Source: Sabellastarte sp. h YS-2021 | Lineage: Eukaryota; Annelida; Polychaeta; Sabellida; Sabellidae | DNA length: 64,000 nucleotides | Reading direction: 5' to 3' | Assembly (NCBI GenBank): GCA_964017235.1 | Contig: OZ024927.1 | Span: 49,171,293-49,235,292 of the forward strand | In this document: in pieces, positions 10,605-20,175 of the stretch | Layout: each line of letters opens with the position of its first letter | Numbering within the stretch: the stretch's first letter is position 1 | Program-made: the position numbers and the translations under genes | Notes under the pieces: model-generated | Seen by the model: the letters and a program-made list of their open reading frames with translations, nothing else | Database searches by the model: none | What the model was told of the DNA's origin: nothing

Positions 10605-11562
10605 TTGAAAAAAAAAATGGCAATGATAATGATTTTCATTTTGAGTAGTACATTACTTGGAACTGTTAAAGGTTATAGCTGTGACCAGGGACAATGTTAC
10701 TGTTTTGACAATAGGATAACCTGTATAGATATGACTGCCCCAAAATTCAGATACAGAGTTAATATCAATATTTTATACATGGAACATGTTCAAATACTTG
10801 ATTTTGAATCAATTATTAAGAATCTTCCAAATCTAGAATATCTTACAATGATGAATATGAGATTCTTTAGATGTGAATGGTTAAAAATCATACCATCGGG
10901 GATTAATTTATATACAAATATGTGTGTGTCTTATTCAACATCTGAGACTACTGCCCCATCTGAGTCCACTACTGCTATCGTATCTGAGTCTACTACAGCT
11001 ACATCTTATTGGACTAGCACTGGTGAGTTGTTGTTTTTTTTTTGTTGACATTTTGTATCTTTCTCTGTCCTTTTGGCGTCCAAAATATCCTGTTACATTT
11101 TTTATTTATTTATTTATTTTTTTTTATTTTTTAGAGAGAAAATATATCACTAAAACGACCTCTTCAAAAACAAGGGATGATCATTCCTCCACTTTAACCC
11201 CTACCAAAGAAACTACTGAAGCTAGAGATGATTTTTCAAGCAGGACTTTCAGCTCAGAGAAACACACAGATCCAACCTTATCTTCAAAATCGGATGTCAC
11301 AACAGATCTGATTTTTTCTTCAATGTCGGATCATAATCCTCAATCCAAAAAAGCAAATTTCTTTTGGATCTTTATTCTTCTACCTTTATCCTGCCTGATA
11401 TTAATTCTCATAGCAGTAATTGGATGGATTTTTGTCAAATGCATTATGAAAAGAAGATGTTCAACAGAAATTCGAGTGAATAGCAGCTCCAATGAAGATT
11501 TTGAAATGACAAGCGTTTTTAATGAGCATTTTCAAGAGACATCATTTGATGCAGGGAGGTAA
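10605..11562 (+). CDS. Spliced type I membrane protein 1 of the accessory block
   Basis: The first exon gives a start with a strong signal peptide (MIMIFILSSTLLGTVKG). A small Cys-rich ectodomain follows, whose start resembles an LRR N-cap (CDQGQCYCFDNRITC), then a Ser/Thr-rich stalk (SETTAPSESTTA). A GT-AG intron of about 112 bases (roughly 11023-11134, strong polypyrimidine tract) leads to a second exon. That exon has more Ser/Thr stalk, one membrane helix (FFWIFILLPLSCLILILIAV), a KCIMKRRC stop-transfer sequence and an acidic tail. The stalk looks heavily O-glycosylated. I recognise no family. It could be a virion surface or immune-decoy protein, or a captured host receptor; this is inference. 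Membership in the Polinton is likely but unproven. Confidence 0.65.
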
Positions 11563-12016
11563 GATTGCAAAAAATCCATTACTAGGTTATATTTGTCTAT
11601 TCAGACTTAAGACTAGTTTCAAATCTCGCTCAAGAAAGATTGAAGTCCTTCTTTTATATAAGTCCTTCTTTTATAGAAATTGTAGGCGATTTTTTGTTTC
11701 CGAATATTGTCTGAAACGTTCATTTTGGAACGATTTTCTTATTTTTAGCAATTACATGGTACCACAATGTTGCCTTCATAGAGAAGAAATCCATAATACC
11801 ACAGAAATATCATCATTTCTAGGTAATTCTATCGACTTTCCTCGTAGAATATTAACTGTGATGTCATAATGACGTATATTTCATTGATCAATAACAATTC
11901 TACGCAAATAAGTTCAGGTAGTTCATTATAGTAGTAGAGAACTGTTTAATCGAGGAAATGAAAATATTGCTGTCACCTCATCATTGTATAATATATAATA
12001 AAACTCTCGCTCAATT

Positions 12017-13494
12017 TTGTTTGATATAACTGTCATTATGGATATCTTAAGGGCAAAAATACTATTTCTTACATTGGGGATTGTATGGTGGACAAACTGT
12101 GCAAAATGTTTATATGTTGAATGTGAGAAAGATGAAAATATTACTGTGTACATAAAGAACTTTCGTGGGAGTGGCAATTTGTATGAAAACTTTGGTTTCT
12201 GCTCCAACAAGAAGGCATTGGTGTTGATATTTAAAAATTGTAAGGTTGAGCAATATGTTATCAGGAGAGAGGATTTACACGATTATTACCCCAAAGTAAA
12301 GACAATAGTTTGGCAATGTCAAGGAAAATGTCTAATTGAGGAGAATGACCAAATTGTTAATTATGACAGATGTCAAAAAGGTAAACGTTTATTATATGAG
12401 CAAAATATATTTAATAAATAAATATATTAAATTTAGAAAAAAATAATTTTATCTATTATTTCATTATAAAAGGAAGTAGTTTCCAAGACGAGAACACGTA
12501 TGAGGACTTTATGATAGCACACTCTGACGAGGTCTTTAGGACTAACAGAATAGTATGTATAGACTAATTCAAATAAAGTGAAGTAATATGTAGTTACAGA
12601 TATGTTTTATTGATAGTTAATTATGACTAGTACCATTTTTCCTGATGTTAAAAAACTGAACTTATTTGTGCAATTTTTATTTAATTTTTTCGTGTGTTTT
12701 TACTTTCAGTCGAGAAGGTGGAGTCAGTAACTGATAAAAATACAGACCAAAATCTTTCATCGACAAGGGGAGTAGATGAATCGACAGGTTCTGAAAGCGG
12801 TAGTAGATTGTACAGTCTTCTCACTATACCCATATCAGCTATACTCATAGGGATTTTGATTCTTCTAATAAGAAAATTTGGATGTCATTTCATTATTAAT
12901 TTCATAAGACGATTATCTAATCATATGATGGATATTGATCAAAATCTTGATAATAATGACATGTCAGTTCACACCCCTTCTGTAGTCAACGAGGCTCTTG
13001 ACAATATTAGCACTGAGGAATATGGAACCTCCTCAATTTCAAGTCTTAGTTGGGACTCGAGAATCCAAGTAGAAGCGGATAGGTTAAGTGATATAATAAG
13101 ACAAACTTATGGATTATCAGAAACCTTATTTCCAGATTTATCAAAAGAAAATGTCAATATGATCGACCAGGAGACTCAAACCCCAGATCATTCTTTTGTC
13201 AATGAAGCTGACCACAGTATCCTCAATATTGACCGGAATTATCGGTTGCCTCCTATGGATTTATTTCCATCATTCACAGCAGATATCCCACTGGCTTCAG
13301 AATCGGATAATGACACCACCATTCCCAAATTTTTGGATTTTGATGGAGAAAGAAATATTTCAGTTTCTCAAAGCAGTGATAATAAAGAAACTACAGATTC
13401 ACAGGAAGTTACAGACAGTGATGTATCAATATCAAACATAGAAACTGAGGTAAATACAATAAGTCGTACTAGATCAGGATTAAGATACAAGTGA
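12017..13494 (+). CDS. Spliced type I membrane protein 2 of the accessory block
   Basis: Exon 1 encodes a signal peptide (ILRAKILFLTLGIVWWTNCA; the Met at 12038 is the better start) and a compact ectodomain with about eight Cys ending near VNYDRCQKG. A candidate GT-AG intron (about 12381-12719) has the same phase as in the neighbouring membrane gene. Exon 2 encodes a Ser/Thr-rich stalk, a membrane helix (LLTIPISAILIGILILLI) and a long acidic cytoplasmic tail of roughly 200 residues ending in RTRSGLRYK. The same plan and intron position as gene 1 suggest an old duplication. No known family is recognised. Confidence 0.62.
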
Positions 13495-13560
13495 GGAAGA
13501 ACAATGAAAAGACATGAGTAAACTGTACAAAGTGAATTTATTCAAATAAACACTGACATA

Positions 13561-13599
<39 letters not shown>

Positions 13600-14112
13600 G
13601 GTAATAATTGGTGCATGTACTCATTTACCTCACTGTCATTTGACAGTACATTTTGTTAAATGAATGTAAACAAACATTTCATAATAGTTGTTATTCAAGT
13701 TATATCCCTGATGTTAGAAATATATATATTATTAATAGAACTAGCTTAACGGTTTCAGTGACGTAGTGTATCTATATATAACATAACCTAATAACTAGAA
13801 GAGTGTTTCTGTAATTCTTTATTACATCTTTATAATATTATATTTTTTTGGTTACATGATTTTATAAGAATCTTTCTTTGTTTAACTGTGTATATTTTTA
13901 AATAAAGACATATTACATCTTCTATATTATATTTTAAAAACACATGATTGTTCACTTTAGCTCATGTTAATTAAACCTCCAGTTTATTATGAGGAAGAGG
14001 CATAGCATGCATTACTTCATATTCAAAACCTCAGTAAGAAATTTGAGATAAGATAATTTAAAATATCTGAGCATTCTCATAATGCACTCATACAGCCTAG
14101 AACTAGATATAA
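13495..14112. other. Gene-free spacer with (TA)n run
   Basis: AT-rich spacer between the convergent membrane gene 2 and the RING gene. It holds a (TA)n microsatellite at about 13558-13583 followed by a T tract, and scattered AATAAA signals. I see no coding region. Confidence 0.7.
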
Positions 14113-15234
14113 TTATTGTGGCCTCATGAATATTAGTTCATTAATTCCTGTTTCTATTATTTCACCACATTCAATACACCTCATGGGTGAGTTTCTAGGT
14201 TTGTTCAGAAGAAAGGATGAGCAAATGGTACAAGAAAAATGTCCACATGAACTCATAAACAGCTGGTCATTCGGAAAGGAGGCCTTACAGTAGGAACACT
14301 TAAGGGTTGAAATTCTAGTGTTGTAATATTCCTTCCATTCACCACAAAGTAAATTTTGAGCATCCGTAGGAGGACAATTTAACATAAATGAACATTTGAA
14401 AGCCTCAGCTAGATCATTGTTGCTTAATGCTGAAAGAAGGTCATTTTCATAGTCTTTTTTTAGATACACTACAATTGGTACCCATACAAATAATGATGTT
14501 TTTGAATGAGTGGACATGTTAACAATGAATGGTTTGGTAAATAAATTATGCAGAAGCAATACCCTACAACAAGGACATTTTTTCTTCTCCTTTCCCTCAT
14601 CCTTCCAAATTCTGTACAATTTTCCTGAGCAATGAGAACATAAGAAATGTGAGCATGGGTTGGAGAGTACAATATCTTCCTTCTCAAGTCCTTCCTTACA
14701 CACACAACACTGCGCAGAAGCTAGCTCCTCCACCATGAAAGTGACAAATTGAGGGAATTTGTTCCTATAAAAAAAGTGGAGGAATGGGCTTTAGACTATT
14801 TATTTCAAAAGAGAATTAATAAAACTATATGTCGAATAAAATAAAATACCTCTATTATTCATTCTATGAGGTTAACTAAGCAAATAGAATAATTAATTAA
14901 TAGGAACCAAAGATAATCAAGATTTTTTTGACAAGTGAAGGTCTACAATTTCAAAATCCTTTTAAAAACCTATAATCATGTTATACAATGCTAATCTTTG
15001 AAAAAAAAAAAAAAAAAAAAATTAATATGAATATAAAATATATAGAATTCAGTACTTACACTATGTAACTAGGGATAACATCGTTGAGGAGAAGTAGCAC
15101 CATCATCCCCTCTCGAAAGGATCCCTCTTCAAGCAAGGATACTAGATTCAACAAGGTGGCTGTAGTTGAGACTATTAATGTGGGATAATAAACTGCGAAT
15201 TTCTTTCCCATAAAAGCATTGATAAAAGCCTCCA
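14113..15234 (-). CDS. Double-RING protein of the accessory block, probably two exons
   Basis: The main exon (14113 to about 14767) contains two RING-like zinc modules. The first is C-x2-C then CSHFLCSHC then CPCC, and the second, at the C-terminus, is CSYC, CGHFSCTIC and CIEC. RING domains act as ubiquitin E3 ligases. A 5' exon on the same strand (about 15058-15234) starts with MEAFINAFMGKKFAVYYP, ends at a good GTAAGT donor and stays in frame with the acceptor TTTTATAG before the main exon. Without that exon, the Met at 14736 is the fallback start. A linked BIR gene lies 2 kb away, so a role in blocking cell death is plausible inference. Confidence 0.7.
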
Positions 15235-15510
15235 TACTTGTAAAAATGACCCTTTTTCTTATCCCAATGCACTGTATAAAAATTTTTTCAGGAAAAATTT
15301 TCCGTCAATGAAATCCAATATTACATTATGTGAGGGTAAGAGGTTTTATAGATTCCTCAACCTATTAGATGTAAGTCAAAAGTGCAATATGTTATGAATA
15401 TTCTACCACGTGTCCTATTATACTTTGAATTAACCTACCTTACATATTTTCACCTATTTATTTAAAATTATATTACTAGTTACGACTTACACTTCGTTAT
15501 TTCCCTCGTT

Positions 15511-16344
15511 TCATAGAGGTATTACTATATTAACCTCCCCTAAAGGGGGCATTTCCATACTTATGCATTCCTCACATTGAGATGCATCATGGTTAGGTTT
15601 CTCCTTATCTATAAGACAGGAGCTAGCAGTGTAAACCTCTTGATGAGTTAAAAAAATATCGTCAAATACTCGCAGTAATTCAGTCCATTCTGGGAATTTT
15701 AAAGAAATTCCCTTTTGAGTTGGAAAAATTTTTCCACTGATAGATTTCTCCCAAAGCCTTATCCCTACATTCTTATAAGGACTGTTACATGAAATATGGT
15801 AACCTGATCCGATGTGGTGTTTGACATTAATATCTTTTTCTCCATTGTTAATCCTACTTATAGGTTCTTTCATATAGTCTACATAATTTAGTATAACTAA
15901 CATCTTAGGAATATTTAAATGTACACCCTCATTTATGACCTTTCCATTCGCAAACTCTTTAATATAGATATCAGTAATAAAACCTTTATTTCCCCAAAAT
16001 ATAACGTATTTCTGACTGCCTATATAATAAGTTTTCCTTAGAACCTCACCTACAGCCTGTTGCAGAATAATAGTCTCCTGGTTTGAGATTGGGTTTCCAG
16101 ATGGTGGATTATCCATTGATGAACTCGTGGTAGCACTAGAGGTAGCAGGTGAAGTATTACAAGACTGTTGAAAGGCTTTCAGCAGAGATGACTGTGAGGA
16201 ATTGGATGCTGGAACTGCAGGCATTTGTGTCATATTAGGCCTCTTCAGCTTGGTGGATGATGTTGCCTCATTCTTTCTTTTCTTATTTGAGGATGACGTT
16301 GTTGCTGTTACTTGATGTTTACTATTAAGATATGCTTCTGCCAT
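15511..16344 (-). CDS. PC4-like protein (possibly two PC4-like halves)
   Basis: The 277-residue protein begins with about 90 Ser/Thr/Asn-rich residues containing nuclear-targeting-like stretches (SNKKRKNE, KLKRP). The C-terminal half includes GIRLWEKSISGKIFPTQKG followed by ISLKFPEWTELLRVFDDI, which resembles the beta-beta-helix of the PC4/p15 coactivator fold (R-x-W/Y, G-K-x-x-P-x-KKG-ISL, then a helix with W). An earlier stretch (IYIKEFANGKVINEGVHL, then NIPKMLVILNYVDYM) looks like a second copy. PC4 proteins bind single-stranded DNA and melt or protect it during replication or transcription. A (TTC)n run (about 16347-16369) lies just upstream of the start. The identification rests on pattern only. 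Confidence 0.45.
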   Translation of the reverse strand: MAEAYLNSKHQVTATTSSSNKKRKNEATSSTKLKRPNMTQMPAVPASNSSQSSLLKAFQQSCNTSPATSSATTSSSMDNPPSGNPISNQETIILQQAVGEVLRKTYYIGSQKYVIFWGNKGFITDIYIKEFANGKVINEGVHLNIPKMLVILNYVDYMKEPISRINNGEKDINVKHHIGSGYHISCNSPYKNVGIRLWEKSISGKIFPTQKGISLKFPEWTELLRVFDDIFLTHQEVYTASSCLIDKEKPNHDASQCEECISMEMPPLGEVNIVIPL

Positions 16345-16560
16345 TCTTTTTCTTCTTCTTCTTCTTCTTCAAATTCGAGGTTATGTATTCTATAACTCAG
16401 ACAGGTGTCCTTTATCATTGAGCTGATGATTGAGGGGATTTATGAGTTTATATAGAGAAAAAATGAACCAGTTTTCATGCTTTGATGTGACAATACCATA
16501 TGTTAACTTATATTCATTTTATATCACATTCTTGTCATTACTTCATTATAGGTCATTCTT

Positions 16561-17040
16561 TTACTGAAGCATTGGAAAAAGCATTAAAATAAAGTCACAG
16601 TATGGAGAATGCCTCTTGTGTTCTTCTATTGCTAAATCAAAGGCTTCCCATTCATTCAAACATATATTACACCAAGGACATATGACCTTGTCTCCTTCTC
16701 CTGTGTAAAAAAAACCTGCCCTGGCTAGTTGATCCCTTCTGACAGGATGAGCTTTTGGCCATAATTTAAAGGTTGCATATCTATCATCATATTTCCTGAG
16801 TGAATTAACATCCATCGACTTATGTAGAGGTCTTTGCAGATTAGACCTTTGTGAGGATTGCTGAGGCTTATCTGTAGATAAGGCGAAACCAGTATGATAA
16901 TGATGAGTATTGGTATCCTTTGCCCTCGAGAATCCGTTTAATGAGAGCCCACTGCTCGGTTTTGAGGCAGCAGTACATGTTGCTTCATTAGAATCTGTAG
17001 ATTCCTTATTATCAGAACAATTCCTTGTGTTAGCAAACAT
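16561..17040 (-). CDS. BIR-domain (IAP-like) protein
   Basis: The 159-residue protein has a Ser/Thr-rich N-terminus and a single BIR domain at about residues 78-155: YATFKLWPKAHPVRRDQLA, then AGFFYTGEGDKVICPWC, then WEAF and EEHKRHSPYC. The zinc ligands C-x2-C, H and C (H-x6-C) are all present. BIR proteins bind caspases or IAP-binding motifs and block apoptosis. There is no RING in this protein, unlike many IAPs; a separate double-RING gene lies 1.8 kb downstream on the same strand. The start at 17040 follows a TATATA-like stretch. The frame is open. Confidence 0.9.
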   Translation of the reverse strand: MFANTRNCSDNKESTDSNEATCTAASKPSSGLSLNGFSRAKDTNTHHYHTGFALSTDKPQQSSQRSNLQRPLHKSMDVNSLRKYDDRYATFKLWPKAHPVRRDQLARAGFFYTGEGDKVICPWCNICLNEWEAFDLAIEEHKRHSPYCDFILMLFPMLQ

Positions 17041-18467
17041 TGCCGGTATATATTTGATTGAATACTATGAGGGAGGATTTTCTTGCAATTTTTATAGCAA
17101 TTTTTTGCTGATACATTCATTCCTTTTCCAGGTGGTTAGTTCTACATGTTAGGACATGTTTATGAGATATTCATTGATAGGAAAAATTCTTTGGGTTAAT
17201 ATACATGTCTAGACTTGTTTCAGAAAATAACATTAAAATCAGAGTTTACAAAAATAAAATTATGATTAAAGAATAACATTAAAATCAGAGTTTACAAAAA
17301 TAAAATTATGATTAAAGACGGATTCAATATGCTAGAGAAGGACATGAGTTCAGAGAGTAAGTATACACGTGGAGGTGGACATATGAATCTGTTAATTTTA
17401 AATGGCCTTCATGAGAGGAGAGGTACACATATGTAGCCTTCATGTGTAAATTGGATTAGATTAAATATAAAATATTCTATGCTACTTCATGAAGATACTA
17501 ATAATTTATTCATATATTTATTATATTATCTCAGTAAGTAGATATAGCATTACCATATACATATGTATAGGTATGCAGGAGATTTCATATGCTGGAGAAA
17601 ACGAAAAAGAACAGTTCAAAGAGTACAAATAAGGATTACACTTAATGTAGGTTTTGAAGACATATGAACAAAATATGTGACCAAAATATGGAGGAGATGA
17701 GACACGTGGGAGTTGGCAATATGGGATCCACTCCTTCAAAATTAAGTTTGATGACTTTTCAGCGTGTGGACTAATTTACTTATAAATGTAAATCTTCATT
17801 CATATATGGTGATATTTGTGGGGTATTGCAAAATAAGGGATGAATTAAATGCCCTTCATGTGAGGGGTTGAAGGTTGAATAAATATAAATATCATTTGTC
17901 TAGGTAATAAGATGACATATATTCAATTATACCAGACTCTAGTCCACGTGTATACCTTCCATATGTAAAATATTAACATATGCACACAGTTTTCCCAGTC
18001 CTTAGTGTAACATAGCTTCCATATGTCATTGCTAGTTCCCGCTTCCATATGGCTTATGTGTAAATTGGGTTACATTTAAGTAGGATGATTTTCAGCATGT
18101 GAGGTACTTTAACGTATATGGATGATGTGGCTTTAAAATATGTGTAGCTACAAGTAAATATACTATAATATGTCATGTATAAATGTTTCAATGCTACTAA
18201 CTTATTGTAAAATGTATACATAGAGGCAGGCCTACGTATCGTATCATAAGGCTTTTGTCTATGTATATGTACCTACAGTTTACAATATGCAAAGATCTTA
18301 CTAAGTGTCCCCACGTGGTAGCCTACAAATACTTCTCATAAAGCCCATATTTCCATATGCTAGTTGAGAAATTACAGTATATTACAATAGCCAAATAAAC
18401 TTACAAGAAATATAAGTCCTTCTTTTATAGAAATTGTAGTCTTTTAAATTTTAAGCTGTAAATTCGT
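17041..18467. repeat. CATATG/CACGTG-rich terminal region of the element
   Basis: No coding region is supported. CATATG occurs about a dozen times between 17379 and 18516, far more than chance, and ACGTG-containing motifs occur four times. Imperfect units recur, for example CTTCATGTG, TTCCATATG and variants of GAGACACGTGG. The left 400 bases of the window also hold two CATATG sites. It may be a diverged terminal repeat or a regulatory array of the Polinton. I could not align it as an inverted copy of the left end. Confidence 0.5.
17226..17317. repeat. Perfect 46-base tandem duplication
   Basis: Two identical 46-base units (17226-17271 and 17272-17317) start with AATAACATTAAAATCAGAG. The lack of mismatches marks a recent duplication within the terminal region. 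Confidence 0.9.
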
Positions 18468-18649
18468 TCATATGATAATATTAGCTTGGTAAGCTAGTGT
18501 ATGCAGGCAATCCATATGGAGTGATTGGATCTGCATTGACCTTAGTTGAGAAACTACATTAAAGATCAATTCCCTATCACATCCATGGAGCGATTTCACT
18601 ACATCTATTACTACTACTAGTGGTGGTGGCAAGAGCAGCTGGTCAGTGT

Positions 18650-19382
18650 AAAGAGCTTGTGGTCGATGGCTGATGAGTAACATCTGATGCCATGCTGATT
18701 TCCATCTCAGATTCAGTCTCACATGAATTATCCGGAACTGAAGCTGTGGCCGCTGAAGGTCTCAGTGATGACTTGAACATGGAAGATTGGACACTCCCTT
18801 CCTTCTGATGTGACCTCATATAAAACTTAAACTGTCTCTCAACCAGGTCTGTCTTTCAGTGCTCTTCACTGGAGCTTGTTCTGACTTTGTGTGAGTGAGC
18901 TTGCCAAATCTGGTACATTGAGTCTCGAACCACTTCTTGAAAGTGTTGACAGATAAATTCCTGGAAGCTGCTACTGTTTCCCAGAGTCCCTCTTTCCTCT
19001 TCTTGTCTTTGAACTTCGAGTGAGTCTTTTCATAAAGTTCCTCATGCTGTTTAACGAAATCCACAATGGCCTCCCCATCAGAATCACTCAGAAAGATAGA
19101 CTTCATTTGCCCCTTCTTCTGTCTGGATTGAGTGGATTCTGGATATGTATCTGTGTCCATTCGAGGTCCCTTGTCTGTTCTTTCCTCAGTCTCTTCCATC
19201 TGCTCGGTCCCTTCTAGCCTCTCTCATGTCCACCCCTCTCTCTCCCTCTCCTGCTCTTGCCTCTTTTTTTTCTCCTCTCTCTCCCTTCTTCTTCTCTCTA
19301 TATCCTCAGCAGTATCTCCTAACTCAAACTGTGGTTGAGAATCTGCAGATATTTCAATCTTTCTCCTTCTGCCCCTTGGCAT
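18650..19382 (-). pseudogene. MADF-domain (Myb/SANT-like) gene, broken
   Basis: The reading starts at ATG 19382 (MPRGRRRKIEISADSQPQFE), runs through a charged RE-rich coil and meets one in-frame TGA at 19226-19224. It continues in the same frame into a MADF-type DNA-binding module (FLSDSDGEAIVDFVKQHEEL, then GLWETVAASRNLSVNTFKKW). Near 18847 a frameshift moves the reading to QFKFYMRSHQKEGSVQSS and a Ser-rich tail. MADF proteins accompany PIF/Harbinger transposons and also occur as host regulators. The flanking GACAGGCC cluster favours a transposon origin. One stop plus one frameshift make it a pseudogene. Confidence 0.65.
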
Positions 19383-19569
19383 GCTGATAAATTATATGTA
19401 CAGCTTCTTCAAAAAACTTAAAGTTAAAAGTGAAACCTCAGAGAACAAGTTTCACTCGCAGCCAGACCAGCCTACCTTAAAACTAATTTGACAAAAATGT
19501 AAAACTTAAAATCTAAAAGCTGCACACCTCTTGTGTCTCGACAATCAAAACCCAAATGAATGAAGTGCA

Positions 19570-20175
19570 TCTGCCGACTGGCCCTTTTATAGCCACAGAT
19601 ATTGAAACTGACAGTCTGTAAGATGAAATATATTGCAGGTTTGTCAGTTACAGTTCCCAGCTTGTCTGTAGGTGTAACAGGCCTGTCGGCTATTGTTTAC
19701 GGTTTGTCTGTTTCACTTCACTGTCTGTCAGTTATGAAAGTTCCCGACTCTAGGACTCAGACGTTAAAAGTTCCCGACTGGCCTGGAAATGTTGCAGGCC
19801 TGTGGGGAACATTTACAGACAGGCCGGCTAAAGGTACTGACTGTACAGTTATTTTTCCCGCACAGTCTGTTTGTCATCACGTACAGTCTGGATCACCATA
19901 TTTCGGACAAGCCGGATGCGTAATACAGACAGGCCTATTGCATTAACCGACAAGGCAGGAAGTGTAACTGACATGCCGTTTCATTAACTGACAAGCCTGT
20001 TGCTAGGTGAAGTATTTAGGGTCTGTTACAAGGGTCGTCAACAGTCGTGGAAATAGCAAACATCTTTGATATTTCACCGACTCTTCCCGACAAGCCTAGA
20101 AACTACAACCGACTGTAACAAACTCTGTAAACATTGGTTCCAACTCTCAAAAAAGACAGTTACCGACTGGTTGGC
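19570..20175. repeat. Cluster of GACAGGCC / CCGACTGGCC motifs in both orientations
   Basis: About twenty short copies of GACAGGCC-like, GTCTGT-like and CCGAC(A/T)-like motifs occur in direct and inverted orientation, upstream of the MADF pseudogene. Such arrays are typical subterminal transposase-binding regions of DNA transposons. No ORF is supported here. Confidence 0.5.

Larger units (their letters stand above)
1..18450. mobile_element. Polinton/Maverick (adintovirus-like) element, fossil, nearly whole
   Basis: This is a self-synthesising DNA transposon of the Polinton/Maverick type. The full hallmark set is visible: pPolB, adenain-like protease, double-jelly-roll capsid candidate, penton-like protein, RVE integrase with chromodomain and packaging ATPase. 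The arrangement is compact and mostly minus-strand after the polymerase. Accessory genes (two membrane proteins, double RING, PC4-like, BIR) fill the right side. Almost all frames are open and only the polymerase shows breaks, about two, so the copy looks young. I could not find convincing terminal inverted repeats. The left end is either upstream of the window or within the first 400 bases. The right end is placed only by the last accessory gene and the CATATG-rich tract that follows. That the accessory block belongs to the same element is inference from spacing, density and base composition. Confidence 0.85.

Noticed and set aside
11522-11869. 115-codon plus-strand frame after membrane gene 1
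   Set aside because: It overlaps the end of that gene in another frame and shows no domain or good start; probably chance.
10605-17040. Malacoherpesvirus insertion, because BIR, RING and class I membrane genes are also typical of that family
   Set aside because: No herpesvirus capsid, polymerase or terminase gene is seen, while Polinton core genes lie directly next to the block. Kept as a remote alternative for the origin of the accessory genes.
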